36,869 nucleotides of DNA, from contig CAJMKD010000022.1 of the NCBI GenBank assembly GCA_905213905.1, positions 1 through 36,869 on the forward strand. The letters are read 5' to 3'. Made by a program: the position numbers and the translations under genes. This stretch comes from an uncultured Sutterella sp. GTDB lineage: Bacteria > Pseudomonadota > Gammaproteobacteria > Burkholderiales > Burkholderiaceae_F. The notes below the pieces were generated by a model. That model made no database searches. It worked only from the letters and a program-made list of their open reading frames with translations, and was not told where the DNA came from. Position 1 is the first letter of the stretch, and the number at the start of each line of letters is the position of its first letter. This document shows, in pieces, positions 7,531-16,245 of this stretch.

Positions 7531-8056
7531 TACGCCCGCAAAAAGCGCCGCGCCTTCGCCCTTTTCGCTTTTCGGACTTCCCTGTGCCTTCCGCATCGAT
7601 CCTGAGCGTTTGGAAGCGGCTTATCAGCGCGCCATTGTGCAGGTGCATCCGGACCGGTTCGCTGGCCGCTCTGCAGCGGAGCGACGGGTTGCTGAGCAGT
7701 GGAGTGCGCGCATCAATGAAGCGCATGCGTTGCTTTCAGATCCCGTGCGCCGCGCCGGCTGGCTCTGCGAAGCTGCCGGCGTGCCGCTCAACGCCGAGAC
7801 GGATACGCGCATGCCCCCTGACTTTCTGATGGCGCAGATCGAGCGGCGCGAGGCCCTGGAGGATGCATCGTCGCTTCAAGCGGTTGACGCCCTTCTTTCG
7901 CAGGCCCGCACCGACGCCCTCGCGCTCGTTGACGAAATCGCCAAGGCGGCCGATGACGACAAGGATTGGCATGCAGCGGCCGCTGCCGCTCGGCGCCTCA
8001 TGTTCCTTGAGCGCTTCATCGGCGAGGCGGAAAAGGCGCGTGCGGCATTTCTTTGA
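7523..8056 (+). CDS. hscB: Fe-S assembly J-domain co-chaperone HscB
   Basis: A 177-residue J-type co-chaperone that brings IscU to HscA and stimulates its ATPase. The J-domain carries VHPDRF with the HPD motif at residues 42-44, followed by the INEAHALLSDPVRRAGWLC segment. The C-terminal helical part, which binds IscU, has the usual length. It overlaps iscA by 8 bases and is followed by hscA after 18 bases. Confidence 0.95.
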   Translation: MSDTPAKSAAPSPFSLFGLPCAFRIDPERLEAAYQRAIVQVHPDRFAGRSAAERRVAEQWSARINEAHALLSDPVRRAGWLCEAAGVPLNAETDTRMPPDFLMAQIERREALEDASSLQAVDALLSQARTDALALVDEIAKAADDDKDWHAAAAAARRLMFLERFIGEAEKARAAFL

Positions 8057-8074
8057 TTACATTCGGAACGACAG

Positions 8075-9979
8075 ATGGCACTTTTTCAAATTGCGGAGCC
8101 TGGTCTCTCCGCTGCGCCCCATGAGCATCGGCTTGCCGTCGGCATTGACCTAGGCACGACCAATTCGCTCGTCGCCTCGGTGATCAGCGCCGGTGCGGAG
8201 GTGATTGAGGACGAAGCCGGACGGGCGCTTCTGCCGTCCGTTGTCCGCTATCTTCCCGACGGCAGCGTTGTCGTTGGCGCGGAAGCGCTCGAGGCGGCTG
8301 AAACCGACGCCAAGAACACGATTTTTTCAGCGAAGCGCCTCATCGGACGCAAGCGCAGCGATCTGAAAACCCTGCCTTCGCTGCCTTACGACCTCGTTGA
8401 CGACGAGCGAGGCATTCTCATTCGCACGGCCGCCGGACTCAAGACGCCCGTCGAAGTGAGCGCCGAGATTCTGAAGAAGCTTAAGGCGCGCGCCGAAGCA
8501 CGCTTGGGCGGCGAGCTTGCCGGCGCCGTCGTGACGGTTCCGGCCTACTTTGATGATGCGCAGCGCCAGGCCACAAAGGATGCCGCGCGATTGGCAAACC
8601 TCAATGTGCTTCGGCTTCTCAACGAACCGACAGCTGCTGCGCTCGCCTACGGACTCGATAATGCGGCCGAAGGCATCTACCTGGTCTATGACCTTGGCGG
8701 CGGCACATTCGACGTGTCGCTGCTCAAGCTCTCGAAGGGTGTTTTTGAGGTGCTTGCGACTGGCGGCAACGCCGCGCTAGGCGGGGACGACTTCGATCAC
8801 CGCATTTTCTGCTGGGCGCTCGAAGAGGCCGGCGATGGCGAAGTGCTTGCGCCCGAACGCAAGCGCGCGCTCCTCTCGGCAGCGAAGAATGCCAAGGAGG
8901 CGCTTACTGATGTTGAAAGCACGACGCTCGCTTTCGAATCAGCGTCTGGGAAAAGCACCGAATTGACGCTCACGCGCGGAGCGTTCGAGGAGATGACTTG
9001 CCGCCTGGTTCAAAAAACGCTCGATGCTGTCAAGAGCGTTCTTGCTGACGCCGGCATCGAACGCGACGCCGTCAAAGGCATCGTGCTTGTGGGCGGGGCA
9101 ACGAGAATGCCCTGCGTGCGCCGCGCAGTGAAGGACTTTTTCGGGCGCGACCCGCTTGTCGGCATCGATCCCGATCGTGTGGTGGCAATTGGCGCCGCCA
9201 TGCAGGCCAACAAGCTTGTCGGCAATACGAACGAAGAGGACGACTGGCTTCTGCTCGACGTAACCCCGCTATCGCTCGGTCTGGAGACCATGGGCGGGCT
9301 CGTTGAGAAGGTCATACCGCGCAACAGCGCGATTCCGATTGCGCGTGCGCAGGACTTTACAACCTTCAAGGACGGCCAGACTGCGATGATGATTCACGTT
9401 CTTCAAGGAGAGCGCGAAGTCGTGGATGCATGCCGATCGCTCGCGCGCTTCGAATTGCGCGGCATTCCGCCAATGGCGGCGGGCGCTGCGCGGATTCGGG
9501 TCACTTTTGAAGTCGATGCCGACGGCCTCCTTTCGGTGTCCGCTCGCGAATTGACGACTGGCGTTGAAGCTTCCGTCACAGTGAAGCCTTCTTACGGACT
9601 GACGGACGAAGACATCATCCGCATGCTCAAGGACGGCAATGCAAGCGCCGAAGCTGACATGCGCGCCAGAGAGCTGCGGGAGCAGCAGGTGGAAGGACGG
9701 CGATTGCTCGAGTCGACGCAAAGCGCGCTTGCCGAGGACGGTGATCTGCTTTCGACGGCGGAGCGCGAAGTCATCGACGCGCTTTCCGACAAGCTTGCGA
9801 AGCTCGTTGCCAGTGAGGATGTCGAGTCGATCAAGGCGGCGATTGCTGCGCTCACAAGCGGCACTGAAGTGTTTGCAGAACGCCGCATGGATCGTTCGAT
9901 TCGCAAGGCGCTCTCCGGGCTTTCGATCGATGACGCTCTTTTTGAGAGCGCGCCTGACAAAGAAAAGGCCGCAGAGTAA
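8075..9979 (+). CDS. hscA: Fe-S assembly Hsp70 chaperone HscA
   Basis: A specialised Hsp70 of 634 residues that uses ATP to release clusters from IscU. The nucleotide-binding domain shows GIDLGTTNSLV (from residue 23), the VYDLGGGTFDVS phosphate loop and the GIVLVGGATRMP motif. The substrate-binding domain (LLDVTPLSLGLETMGG onward) is followed by the helical lid. The N-terminus before GIDLGTTNS is about 20 residues long, as in E. coli HscA, which separates it from DnaK. Its place between hscB and fdx confirms the assignment. Confidence 0.96.
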   Translation: MALFQIAEPGLSAAPHEHRLAVGIDLGTTNSLVASVISAGAEVIEDEAGRALLPSVVRYLPDGSVVVGAEALEAAETDAKNTIFSAKRLIGRKRSDLKTLPSLPYDLVDDERGILIRTAAGLKTPVEVSAEILKKLKARAEARLGGELAGAVVTVPAYFDDAQRQATKDAARLANLNVLRLLNEPTAAALAYGLDNAAEGIYLVYDLGGGTFDVSLLKLSKGVFEVLATGGNAALGGDDFDHRIFCWALEEAGDGEVLAPERKRALLSAAKNAKEALTDVESTTLAFESASGKSTELTLTRGAFEEMTCRLVQKTLDAVKSVLADAGIERDAVKGIVLVGGATRMPCVRRAVKDFFGRDPLVGIDPDRVVAIGAAMQANKLVGNTNEEDDWLLLDVTPLSLGLETMGGLVEKVIPRNSAIPIARAQDFTTFKDGQTAMMIHVLQGEREVVDACRSLARFELRGIPPMAAGAARIRVTFEVDADGLLSVSARELTTGVEASVTVKPSYGLTDEDIIRMLKDGNASAEADMRARELREQQVEGRRLLESTQSALAEDGDLLSTAEREVIDALSDKLAKLVASEDVESIKAAIAALTSGTEVFAERRMDRSIRKALSGLSIDDALFESAPDKEKAAE

Positions 9980-10035
9980 GACGGCCCGGCGGCTGAAGAA
10001 TCAACCAACAACGTTTTTTTCCATAGGAATCGGAA

Positions 10036-10371
10036 ATGCCGAAAATCACCGTTCTTCCCCATCCGGAGGCCTGCCCCGAGGGCGCGGCCTTCGAGGCCGA
10101 AACGGGTGCGAACCTTGCACGCGCGCTCATCGCGCACGGCGTCAAGGTGCAGCACGCCTGTGAATTCAACTGTGCCTGTGCGACTTGCCATGTGATCGTG
10201 CGGGAAGGGTTCGATTCGCTGGCGGAGCCCTCTGACAACGAGCTCGATCATCTGGACACCGCCTGGGGCGCCTGCCAGCTTTCCCGGCTGTCTTGTCAGG
10301 TGAAGATTGGCACCGAAGATCTCGTAATAGAGATTCCGAAGTACAACCGCAACCACGCCAACGAGGCCTGA
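10036..10371 (+). CDS. fdx: ISC-type [2Fe-2S] ferredoxin
   Basis: An adrenodoxin-type ferredoxin of 111 residues that supplies electrons for cluster assembly. The ligands Cys42, Cys48, Cys51 and Cys87 are all in place within ACEFNCACATCHVIV and RLSCQV, in the same positions as in the E. coli protein. The extra Cys46 next to the cluster is also a known feature of Isc ferredoxins. The gap from hscA is 56 bases, the largest late in the operon, and contains only a T-rich stretch. Confidence 0.96.
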   Translation: MPKITVLPHPEACPEGAAFEAETGANLARALIAHGVKVQHACEFNCACATCHVIVREGFDSLAEPSDNELDHLDTAWGACQLSRLSCQVKIGTEDLVIEIPKYNRNHANEA

Positions 10372-10373
10372 TC

Positions 10374-10574
10374 ATGAAGTTCGGCTGGCACGACGTTCGG
10401 GCAATCGGCGAAGCACTCTTTGATGCTTATCCCGATGTGGATCCGCTGACGCTTTCCTTTGTGCGCCTGCACGAAATGATTGTTTCGCTCCCGGATTTCT
10501 CGGACGATCCGGAAAAGTCGACTGAGACAATTCTCGAAGCGATTCTTCAAGTCTGGCTTGACGAGAGAGACTGA
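10374..10574 (+). CDS. iscX: Fe-S assembly adaptor IscX
   Basis: A small acidic protein of 66 residues, exactly the E. coli IscX length. It binds IscS and iron and is thought to tune the desulfurase. The family signature is clear: W5 and D7, IGEALFDAYPDVDP, LPDFSDDPEKS, and the VWLDE end. The ATG at 10374 lies two bases after the fdx stop, so translation is probably coupled. It is the last gene of the isc operon; a 7-bp hairpin (10575-10581 with 10585-10591) follows but lacks a T-run. Confidence 0.96.
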   Translation: MKFGWHDVRAIGEALFDAYPDVDPLTLSFVRLHEMIVSLPDFSDDPEKSTETILEAILQVWLDERD

Positions 10575-10627
10575 GGCATCGACGCGATGCCGCTTTGCGG
10601 CGCCAGTGATTTGATGCGACGCCGCGG

Positions 10628-11566
10628 TCAAACGGCTGAAAGCGCAGAAGCGTTTTCAGCCGCTGCTTTTTGAAGGATTCTGAGGGCGGCGGCTGCAGCT
10701 TCCGGCATCATGCGGTTGGCTTCAATGAGTTCGAGCGTTTCTTCAGCCGTAAAAGCGGCGAATGCTGACACCTCGCCGTCAACTGCGTACGGCGAAAAGC
10801 TGCGGGGAAGTTCAATCGCGTACTCAAAGCTCTCCTCGAGCAGAAACCCTTCGGCAATCGGCCGCTCGAAAACGGTGCGGGCGCAAAAGGCGGGCGAGAG
10901 CCTCGAGAGGTCGAGTCCTGCCTCTTCGAGCGATTCGCGTGCAAGGGCGTCTCGAACGGATTCACCCGCTGCGACAAGCCCCGCAGCAAGGCTGTCCCAG
11001 AGCCCCGGACCTATGCGCTTCTTTTCGCTGCGGCGCGAAAAGAGAAAATGCGAAGGGCAGTCGGCCTGCGGGGGGCGAATGAGCGCAGTGAGCCGAACTG
11101 CATAAGTTTTGGCGCCAAGCGGACGGAAAAGGCCGCGCGGCATCTGCGCAAAGACGGGCGCGTCATCCGAGTGCGCGCCGACATCACGCAGGTCGAGGCG
11201 CTCGTCCGAAAGCGCGAATGCGGTCTGGCTGCGAAGCCGCGCCGCTATGCGACCGAGCATGGCCGTGCGGTCTTCAAAGCTGCTTCCCGGCAGAAGAAGT
11301 CCGCCTTCGGCAAGCGGCAGCAGCGCGCCGCAGCCGCACAAATCTTCGGCTAAGTCTGCGGCTACGCGTCCGACGCGTACCCGCGCGCCCGAAATGGTTC
11401 GCGCCTCAAGAAAAAGCGGTCGAGCGTCCTGCCGGGCGTCGACCGCAATTTGTGAGGATGAGCGCGCTTTGGCGATCTCATCGAGGCGCTGGCGAAAAAC
11501 TGCATCGAACATCAGCGCAATCCGATTCCAGTGCGCTGCCAGGAGCTGGCAGCGCTTCTCCGGCAA
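10628..11566 (-). CDS. Nudix hydrolase (Tnr3-like, DUF4743-type N-terminus)
   Basis: A 312-residue protein with a full Nudix box at residues 196-218 (G-x5-E-x7-RESLEEAGL), which binds the metal and cleaves a nucleoside-diphosphate-linked substrate. The long N-terminal region and the layout resemble the fungal Tnr3/DUF4743 group of Nudix proteins, known to act on oxidised thiamine diphosphate in yeast; this link is from memory of the family and not certain. The start is a TTG 11 bases after the lysS stop with no clear ribosome-binding site; an ATG at 11512 (MFDAVFRQ) is an alternative. It is the last gene of the leftward block and converges on iscX. Confidence 0.8.
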   Translation of the reverse strand: MPEKRCQLLAAHWNRIALMFDAVFRQRLDEIAKARSSSQIAVDARQDARPLFLEARTISGARVRVGRVAADLAEDLCGCGALLPLAEGGLLLPGSSFEDRTAMLGRIAARLRSQTAFALSDERLDLRDVGAHSDDAPVFAQMPRGLFRPLGAKTYAVRLTALIRPPQADCPSHFLFSRRSEKKRIGPGLWDSLAAGLVAAGESVRDALARESLEEAGLDLSRLSPAFCARTVFERPIAEGFLLEESFEYAIELPRSFSPYAVDGEVSAFAAFTAEETLELIEANRMMPEAAAAALRILQKAAAENASALSAV

Positions 11567-11577
11567 AGTCGTGTTGA

Positions 11578-13101
11578 TTAATCGACGGAGGCTTCAGGAC
11601 GCATGTGCGGGAAAAGAAGCACATCGCGGATCGTGGGCGCATCCGTCAGGAGCATCACGAAGCGGTCAATGCCGATGCCGCAGCCGCCCGTCGGAGGCAG
11701 GCCGTATTCAAGCGCACGGATGTAGTCGGCGTCGTAATACATGGCTTCATCGTCGCCGTGGCTCTTCTTTTCAGCCTGTGCGCGGAAGCGCGCAGCCTGA
11801 TCGTCCGGATCATTGAGCTCGGAGAAGCCGTTGGCGGTTTCGCGGCCGGCGATGTAAAGCTCGAAGCGTTCCGTCACTTCGGGGTTCGTGTCGGAGGCAC
11901 GCGCGAGCGGGGAGATTTCCGTCGGGTGGTTGATGATGAAGGTCGGCTGAATGAGCTTCGATTCTGCGGTTTCTTCAAAAAGCGCCACCTGCAGTGCGCC
12001 GAGGCCTGCATCAACAGGAATATCGCCGTGCAGCCGGGCAATTTCCGCTTTAAGAAAATCCGGATCGTTGAGCTCGCTGTCGGTGTAGTTCGGGAAAAAC
12101 TTCTTGACCGCTTCGATCGGCGTGAGGCGCTCGAAGGGCTTCGAGAGGTCGATTTCAGTGCCCTGGTAATTGATGACGGCCGAGCCCGTTGCTTCAATCG
12201 CGGTATGACGGATGAGCGCTTCCGTGAAGTTCATCTGGTCGTGATACGTCCAGTAGGTTGCGTAGAACTCCATCATTGTGAATTCGGGGTTGTGGCGCGT
12301 ATCGGTGCCTTCGTTGCGGAAGTTGCGGTTGATTTCGAAGACGCGTTCAAACCCGCCGACGACAAGGCGCTTCAAATAGAGTTCAGGCGCGATGCGCAGG
12401 TACATGTCCATGTCGAGCGCATTGTGATGCGTCACAAAGGGCTTGGCATTTGCGCCGCCCGGAATCGGGTGAAGCATCGGCGTTTCGACTTCGAGGAAGC
12501 GGTTCTCGAGCATGTAGTTGCGGATGGCGGCGATCGCCTTCGAGCGCGTCAGGAAGCGGTTGCGCGAATCCTCGTTCATGATGAGGTCGACGTAGCGCTG
12601 ACGGTAGCAGAGTTCCGTATCCTGCAGGCCCTTGTGCTTGTCGGGCAGCGGACGGATGCTCTTGGTCATGAGGCGGATCGTCTTCACGCGGATGGCAAGG
12701 TCGCCCGCGCGCGTGCGGAAGAGCGTGCCCGTGCAGGCAACGATGTCGCCGAGGTCGAAGGTCTTGAAGTTCGCATAGACATCGGGCCCGACTTCATTCT
12801 GCTGAACGAAGTACTGCATGGTGCCGGTAAAGTCGCGCACCGTCGCAAAGCTTGCCTTGCCCATGACGCGCTTGAGCATCATGCGGCCGGCGCAGGCGAC
12901 TTCAGGGGCTGCCGCTTCGAGCTCTTCGATCGACATGTGATCGTACTTGGCGTGCAGGTCGCCGAAGAGGTCTTTGCGCACAAAGTCATTGGGAAAGGCA
13001 ATGCCCGTTTCACGCAGCTTCTGAAGCTTGGCGCGGCGTTCGGCGATGATGTGATTCTCTTCCTGCGCAGCGGCTGCTGCGTTGATTTCTTGTTCTGCCA
13101 T
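11578..13101 (-). CDS. lysS: Lysyl-tRNA synthetase (class II)
   Basis: A class IIb synthetase of 507 residues that charges tRNA-Lys. The N-terminal OB-fold anticodon domain (CAGRMMLKRVMGKASFATVRD) is followed by the catalytic core with motif 2 (NRNFRNEGTDTRHNPEFTMMEFY region) and motif 3 (GGCGIGIDRFVMLLT). It ends with the common class II LysRS tail DVLLFPHMRPE. The ATG at 13101 has AGGAG nearby; an upstream in-frame extension to 13173 looks unreal. It lies 109 bases downstream of prfB, an order seen in many proteobacteria. Confidence 0.97.
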   Translation of the reverse strand: MAEQEINAAAAAQEENHIIAERRAKLQKLRETGIAFPNDFVRKDLFGDLHAKYDHMSIEELEAAAPEVACAGRMMLKRVMGKASFATVRDFTGTMQYFVQQNEVGPDVYANFKTFDLGDIVACTGTLFRTRAGDLAIRVKTIRLMTKSIRPLPDKHKGLQDTELCYRQRYVDLIMNEDSRNRFLTRSKAIAAIRNYMLENRFLEVETPMLHPIPGGANAKPFVTHHNALDMDMYLRIAPELYLKRLVVGGFERVFEINRNFRNEGTDTRHNPEFTMMEFYATYWTYHDQMNFTEALIRHTAIEATGSAVINYQGTEIDLSKPFERLTPIEAVKKFFPNYTDSELNDPDFLKAEIARLHGDIPVDAGLGALQVALFEETAESKLIQPTFIINHPTEISPLARASDTNPEVTERFELYIAGRETANGFSELNDPDDQAARFRAQAEKKSHGDDEAMYYDADYIRALEYGLPPTGGCGIGIDRFVMLLTDAPTIRDVLLFPHMRPEASVD

Positions 13102-13210
13102 TTGGTGTGCTCCTGATGAGCGTTCTGATTTCAAGCGGCGGGCGCGCTTGGGCGATGCCGATCGCTGCCGCACCTGCCGCTCGAACGTAACGAAAGGGTT
13201 CCCGGCCGCC

Positions 13211-14333
13211 TTATTGGGCGGCGAGGCCGCCGACGTGCTGCTTGAGCGAAGCCTCGATGAACTGATCGAGGTCGCCGTCGAGCACGGCGCCGGTGTTGCC
13301 GGTTTCCACGCCCGTGCGCAGGTCTTTTACGCGGGACTGGTCAAGCACGTAGCTGCGGATCTGGTGGCCCCAGCCGATGTCGGACTTTTGCTCTTCGAGC
13401 TTCGTCTGCGCTTCCATGCGCTTTCTCATCTCGAGCTCATAGAGCTTGGCTTTGAGCTGCTGCATCGCCTTTTCGCGGTTGCGGTGCTGCGAGCGGTCGT
13501 CCTGGCAAATCGTGATGATTCCGGTCGGCACGTGGTGAATTCGGACAGCCGATTCCGTCTTCTGAATATGCTGGCCGCCGGCGCCCGAAGCGCGGAAAAC
13601 GTCGATCTTGAGGTCAGCAGGGTTGATTTCGATGTCGATGGAGTCGTCCACTTCCGGATAGACGTAGACCGAGCAGAAGGACGTGTGACGGCGCGCATTC
13701 GAATCGAAAGGGCTTTTTCGCACGAGGCGGTGAATGCCCGTCTCCGTGCGAAGCGTGCCGTATGCCCATTCGCCTTCAATGAAGAGCGTTGCGGATTTGA
13801 TGCCGGCGACTTCGCCCGGAGTTTCTTCCTCAAGCGTAACTTTGAAGCCCTTGCGCTCGGCATAGCGCATGTACATGCGCTCGATCATGCTCGCCCAGTC
13901 CTGCGCTTCCGTGCCGCCGGCGCCCGATTGGATTTCGAGGTAGCAGTTGGCCGGATCCATCGGCTGGTTGAACATTCGCTTGAATTCAAGACCGGCGACT
14001 TCCTTTTCAATGCCTTCAATGTCGCCGCCGACGGCTTCGACTGTTTCCCAGTCTTCTTCAGCCATCGAGAGGTCAAAGAGATCCGCGGCATCATTCACGC
14101 CCGTGGTGAGCCGCGAGAAGCTGCCGACAATGTCGTCGAGGAGCTTCTTTTCCTTGCTCACTTCCTGTGCGTGCTTGGGGTCGTTCCAAAGATCGGGGTT
14201 TTCGATCTCAATATTGACTTCTTCGAGTCGACGCGCTTTGCGATCGACGTCAAAGATACCCCCGAAGTTCGATCAGGCGGCGGCGAAGGTCGTCGATGCT
14301 GTTCTGGATCTGATTGATTCGTTCGGCTTCCAT
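13211..14333 (-). CDS. prfB: Peptide chain release factor 2, with programmed +1 frameshift
   Basis: RF2 recognises UGA and UAA stop codons. The gene is read in two frames: 27 codons from ATG 14333 end in GGG TAT CTT TGA at 14261-14250, then reading continues one base on as GAC GTC GAT. The total fits a 373-residue RF2 (E. coli 365). The stop-recognition tripeptide SPF is near residues 207-209 and the peptidyl-transferase GGQ near 252-254. The residue matching E. coli K-12 Thr246 is Ala, the usual form elsewhere. A G-rich, SD-like CGGGGG precedes the shift site. Low RF2 slows termination at this UGA and favours the shift, so the protein controls its own level. Confidence 0.95.
14246..14263 (-). 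promoter_or_regulatory. RF2 programmed +1 frameshift site
   Basis: On the minus strand CGGGGGTATCTTTGACG carries the three known parts: an SD-like G-rich stretch, the slippery CTT codon, and the in-frame stop TGA followed by C (TGAC, the weakest stop context). It differs from the E. coli site only at the first base and after the C. Confidence 0.93.
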
Positions 14334-14412
14334 GATGAGAGGCTTGTCCTGTGCGAAATTAAAAGATGGTTCGTCGACAAGGCGGTTGTTCGTCTTGCCG
14401 ATGCGCGCATAT

Positions 14413-14447
14413 GCATGCCGCGGGCGCGTGGTGTGCTCGCGGCATGC
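14413..14447 (-). promoter_or_regulatory. Hairpin in the prfB leader
   Basis: A perfect 10-bp stem (GCATGCCGCG at 14413-14422 with CGCGGCATGC at 14438-14447) with a 15-base loop. It lies just downstream of the -10 below and about 80 bases before prfB, so it would be near the 5' end of the mRNA. There is no T-run, so it is probably not a terminator. Confidence 0.5.
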
Positions 14448-14457
14448 GAAACGGTTA

Positions 14458-14463
14458 ATTATA
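14458..14463 (-). promoter_or_regulatory. Probable -10 element of a prfB-lysS promoter
   Basis: A perfect TATAAT on the minus strand lies in the 205-base gap between recJ and prfB. No good -35 is seen 16-18 bases upstream, so this is a partial call. It would give prfB-lysS their own transcript apart from recJ. Confidence 0.45.
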
Positions 14464-14538
14464 GACGTGCGGACTTTCCGATTGAGCTGGATTTCCGCTG
14501 AAAATATCAGAAAAATCCGAGCGAAAGCGCAGGGAGTC

Positions 14539-16245
14539 CTAATGCGGTTCAGACGATTCAGCCGCTTCGACAACAAGCTGAACGCTGCGGCGGCCGCGGA
14601 ATTCATTGATGGACGGCCGATAAGCAAGCTTTGAGATCTGCGTGAGCGGTTCGCGCCGGCGGAAGAAAATGGCGTCGAATCGCTGACGGCCGAGCATGAC
14701 GGCGAGCTTCAGGTGCGCATCCTTGAGCAGCGTTTGGCCGAGAACGGTGAATTCGTTGGCGAAAAGCGGCGCTTCAAAGCCCTGCCCCCAGATCTGGCTT
14801 TCAATTTCGGCGCAAAGTCGTTCGTTGATTTCATCGGGAGCGAGACCGCCGTCGGTGAGCACGATGCGCTCGAAGGCGGACGGGTCGCAGTTGTCGCGGA
14901 CCACGGCTTCGAAGGTTTCGGCAAAACGGTCGAGCCCTTCGGGGCGGATCGAAAGGCCGGCGGCCATCGCGTGGCCGCCGAATCGCAGCACGACGTCGGG
15001 AAGCTGCTTGGCGACCAGGTCGAGCATGTCGCGCAGGTGAATGCCCGGAATGGAGCGGCCGGAGCCCTTGAGCTCGCCGGACTCTGTTTTTGCAAAGGCA
15101 ATCACAGGCCGGTGAATGTGCTCCTTTATGCGGGCAGCGACGAGCCCGACGACGCCCTCGTTGAAGCAGTCGTTGAAAAGCGTCACGGCAGCGAGCTTTT
15201 CGGTCGAGAGCCGCGCAATTTCGGCTTCGGCGGCCTGCTGCATTTCGCCTTCGAGCTCCCGGCGCTCCGCATTGATGTCGTTGAGGCTCTGCGCGAGCCG
15301 AAGCGCTTCGATCGGATCGTCGCAAAGGAGGCATTCGATGCCGTTTTCCATGGTGCCGAGGCGGCCAGCGGCATTGATGCGCGGACCGATCGCAAAGCCG
15401 AAATCCCGCACGCTTGCCTTGATCATGTCTTTGCCTGCAATGCTGAAGAGCGCGGAAATGCCCGGATGGGTGTGGCCGGAGCGAATGCGAGCCAGTCCTT
15501 GAGAGACAAGGATGCGGTTGTTCTTGTCGAGCTTGACGACATCGGCGACGGTGCCGAGCGCGACGAAGTCGACAAGCTGATCGAGCCTCGGCTGCGTCTG
15601 CTGCGTATAGACGCCTCGCTCGCGCAAGAGCGCGCGCAGTGCAAGAAGCACGTAATAGATGACGCCGACGCCCGCAAGGGCCTTGGAAGGAAAAGCCGAG
15701 GTGGCGAGGTTCGGGTTGACAATGCAGGTTGCCTGCGGAAGCTCTGCGCCGGGCAGGTGGTGGTCCGTCACAATGACGTCGATGCCGAGCGCGTTGGCGC
15801 GCTCCACCGCCGCCACTGAAGAGACGCCGTTGTCGACCGTGATGATGAGGCTCGGCTTAGGCGTGCGGCCCGCCACGATGTCGACCACGAGCGGCGTGAG
15901 GCCGTAGCCGTGCATGACGCGGTCGGGCACGAAGTAATCGGCCTGGATGCCGAGCATGCGCAAGCCGCGAAGCGCAACGACGCATGCGGTTGCGCCGTCG
16001 CAGTCGTAGTCGGCAACAATCGTGACGTGCTCGCCTTTTTCGCGAGCCCGTGCAAGGCGTTCCGCTGCTTCTCGGGCGCCTTCAAGTGCAGAAGGCGGAA
16101 TCATGCCGCGCCAGGACTGCTCAAGGTCTGCCGATGAGCGAATGCCGCGCGCGGCAAGTGCGCGCGCAATGGGCGGCAGAAATCCCGACTGCGAAAGCGT
16201 GAGTGCGGCGCGCATGTCAAAGGGTCTGGAGAGAATGCGCGTCAT
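14539..16245 (-). CDS. recJ: Single-stranded-DNA-specific 5'-3' exonuclease RecJ
   Basis: A DHH-superfamily exonuclease of 568 residues that degrades single-stranded DNA in recombination and mismatch or excision repair. The manganese-binding motifs are present: DYDCDGATA (from about residue 79), the DHH triad in VTDHHLPGA (161-163) and DNGVSS. The DHHA1 part shows RFGGHAMAAGLS, and a C-terminal OB-like domain follows. The ATG at 16245 overlaps the stop of the preceding gene as ATGA, with a three- to four-base overlap, so the two are translationally coupled. The frame extends 13 codons further, which I judge unreal. Confidence 0.96.
   Translation of the reverse strand: MTRILSRPFDMRAALTLSQSGFLPPIARALAARGIRSSADLEQSWRGMIPPSALEGAREAAERLARAREKGEHVTIVADYDCDGATACVVALRGLRMLGIQADYFVPDRVMHGYGLTPLVVDIVAGRTPKPSLIITVDNGVSSVAAVERANALGIDVIVTDHHLPGAELPQATCIVNPNLATSAFPSKALAGVGVIYYVLLALRALLRERGVYTQQTQPRLDQLVDFVALGTVADVVKLDKNNRILVSQGLARIRSGHTHPGISALFSIAGKDMIKASVRDFGFAIGPRINAAGRLGTMENGIECLLCDDPIEALRLAQSLNDINAERRELEGEMQQAAEAEIARLSTEKLAAVTLFNDCFNEGVVGLVAARIKEHIHRPVIAFAKTESGELKGSGRSIPGIHLRDMLDLVAKQLPDVVLRFGGHAMAAGLSIRPEGLDRFAETFEAVVRDNCDPSAFERIVLTDGGLAPDEINERLCAEIESQIWGQGFEAPLFANEFTVLGQTLLKDAHLKLAVMLGRQRFDAIFFRRREPLTQISKLAYRPSINEFRGRRSVQLVVEAAESSEPH

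Noticed and set aside
11605..13116. Long plus-strand ORF (503 codons) opposite lysS
   Set aside because: It is an antisense shadow of lysS in a GC-rich gene; the lysS protein has full class II motifs and the shadow shows none.
13082..14317. Plus-strand ORF (411 codons) opposite prfB
   Set aside because: Antisense shadow; the opposite strand encodes RF2 with SPF and GGQ motifs and the frameshift site.
14413..14447. Terminator between recJ and prfB
   Set aside because: The 10-bp stem has a long loop and no T-run, and lies after a -10 element, so a leader hairpin is more likely.
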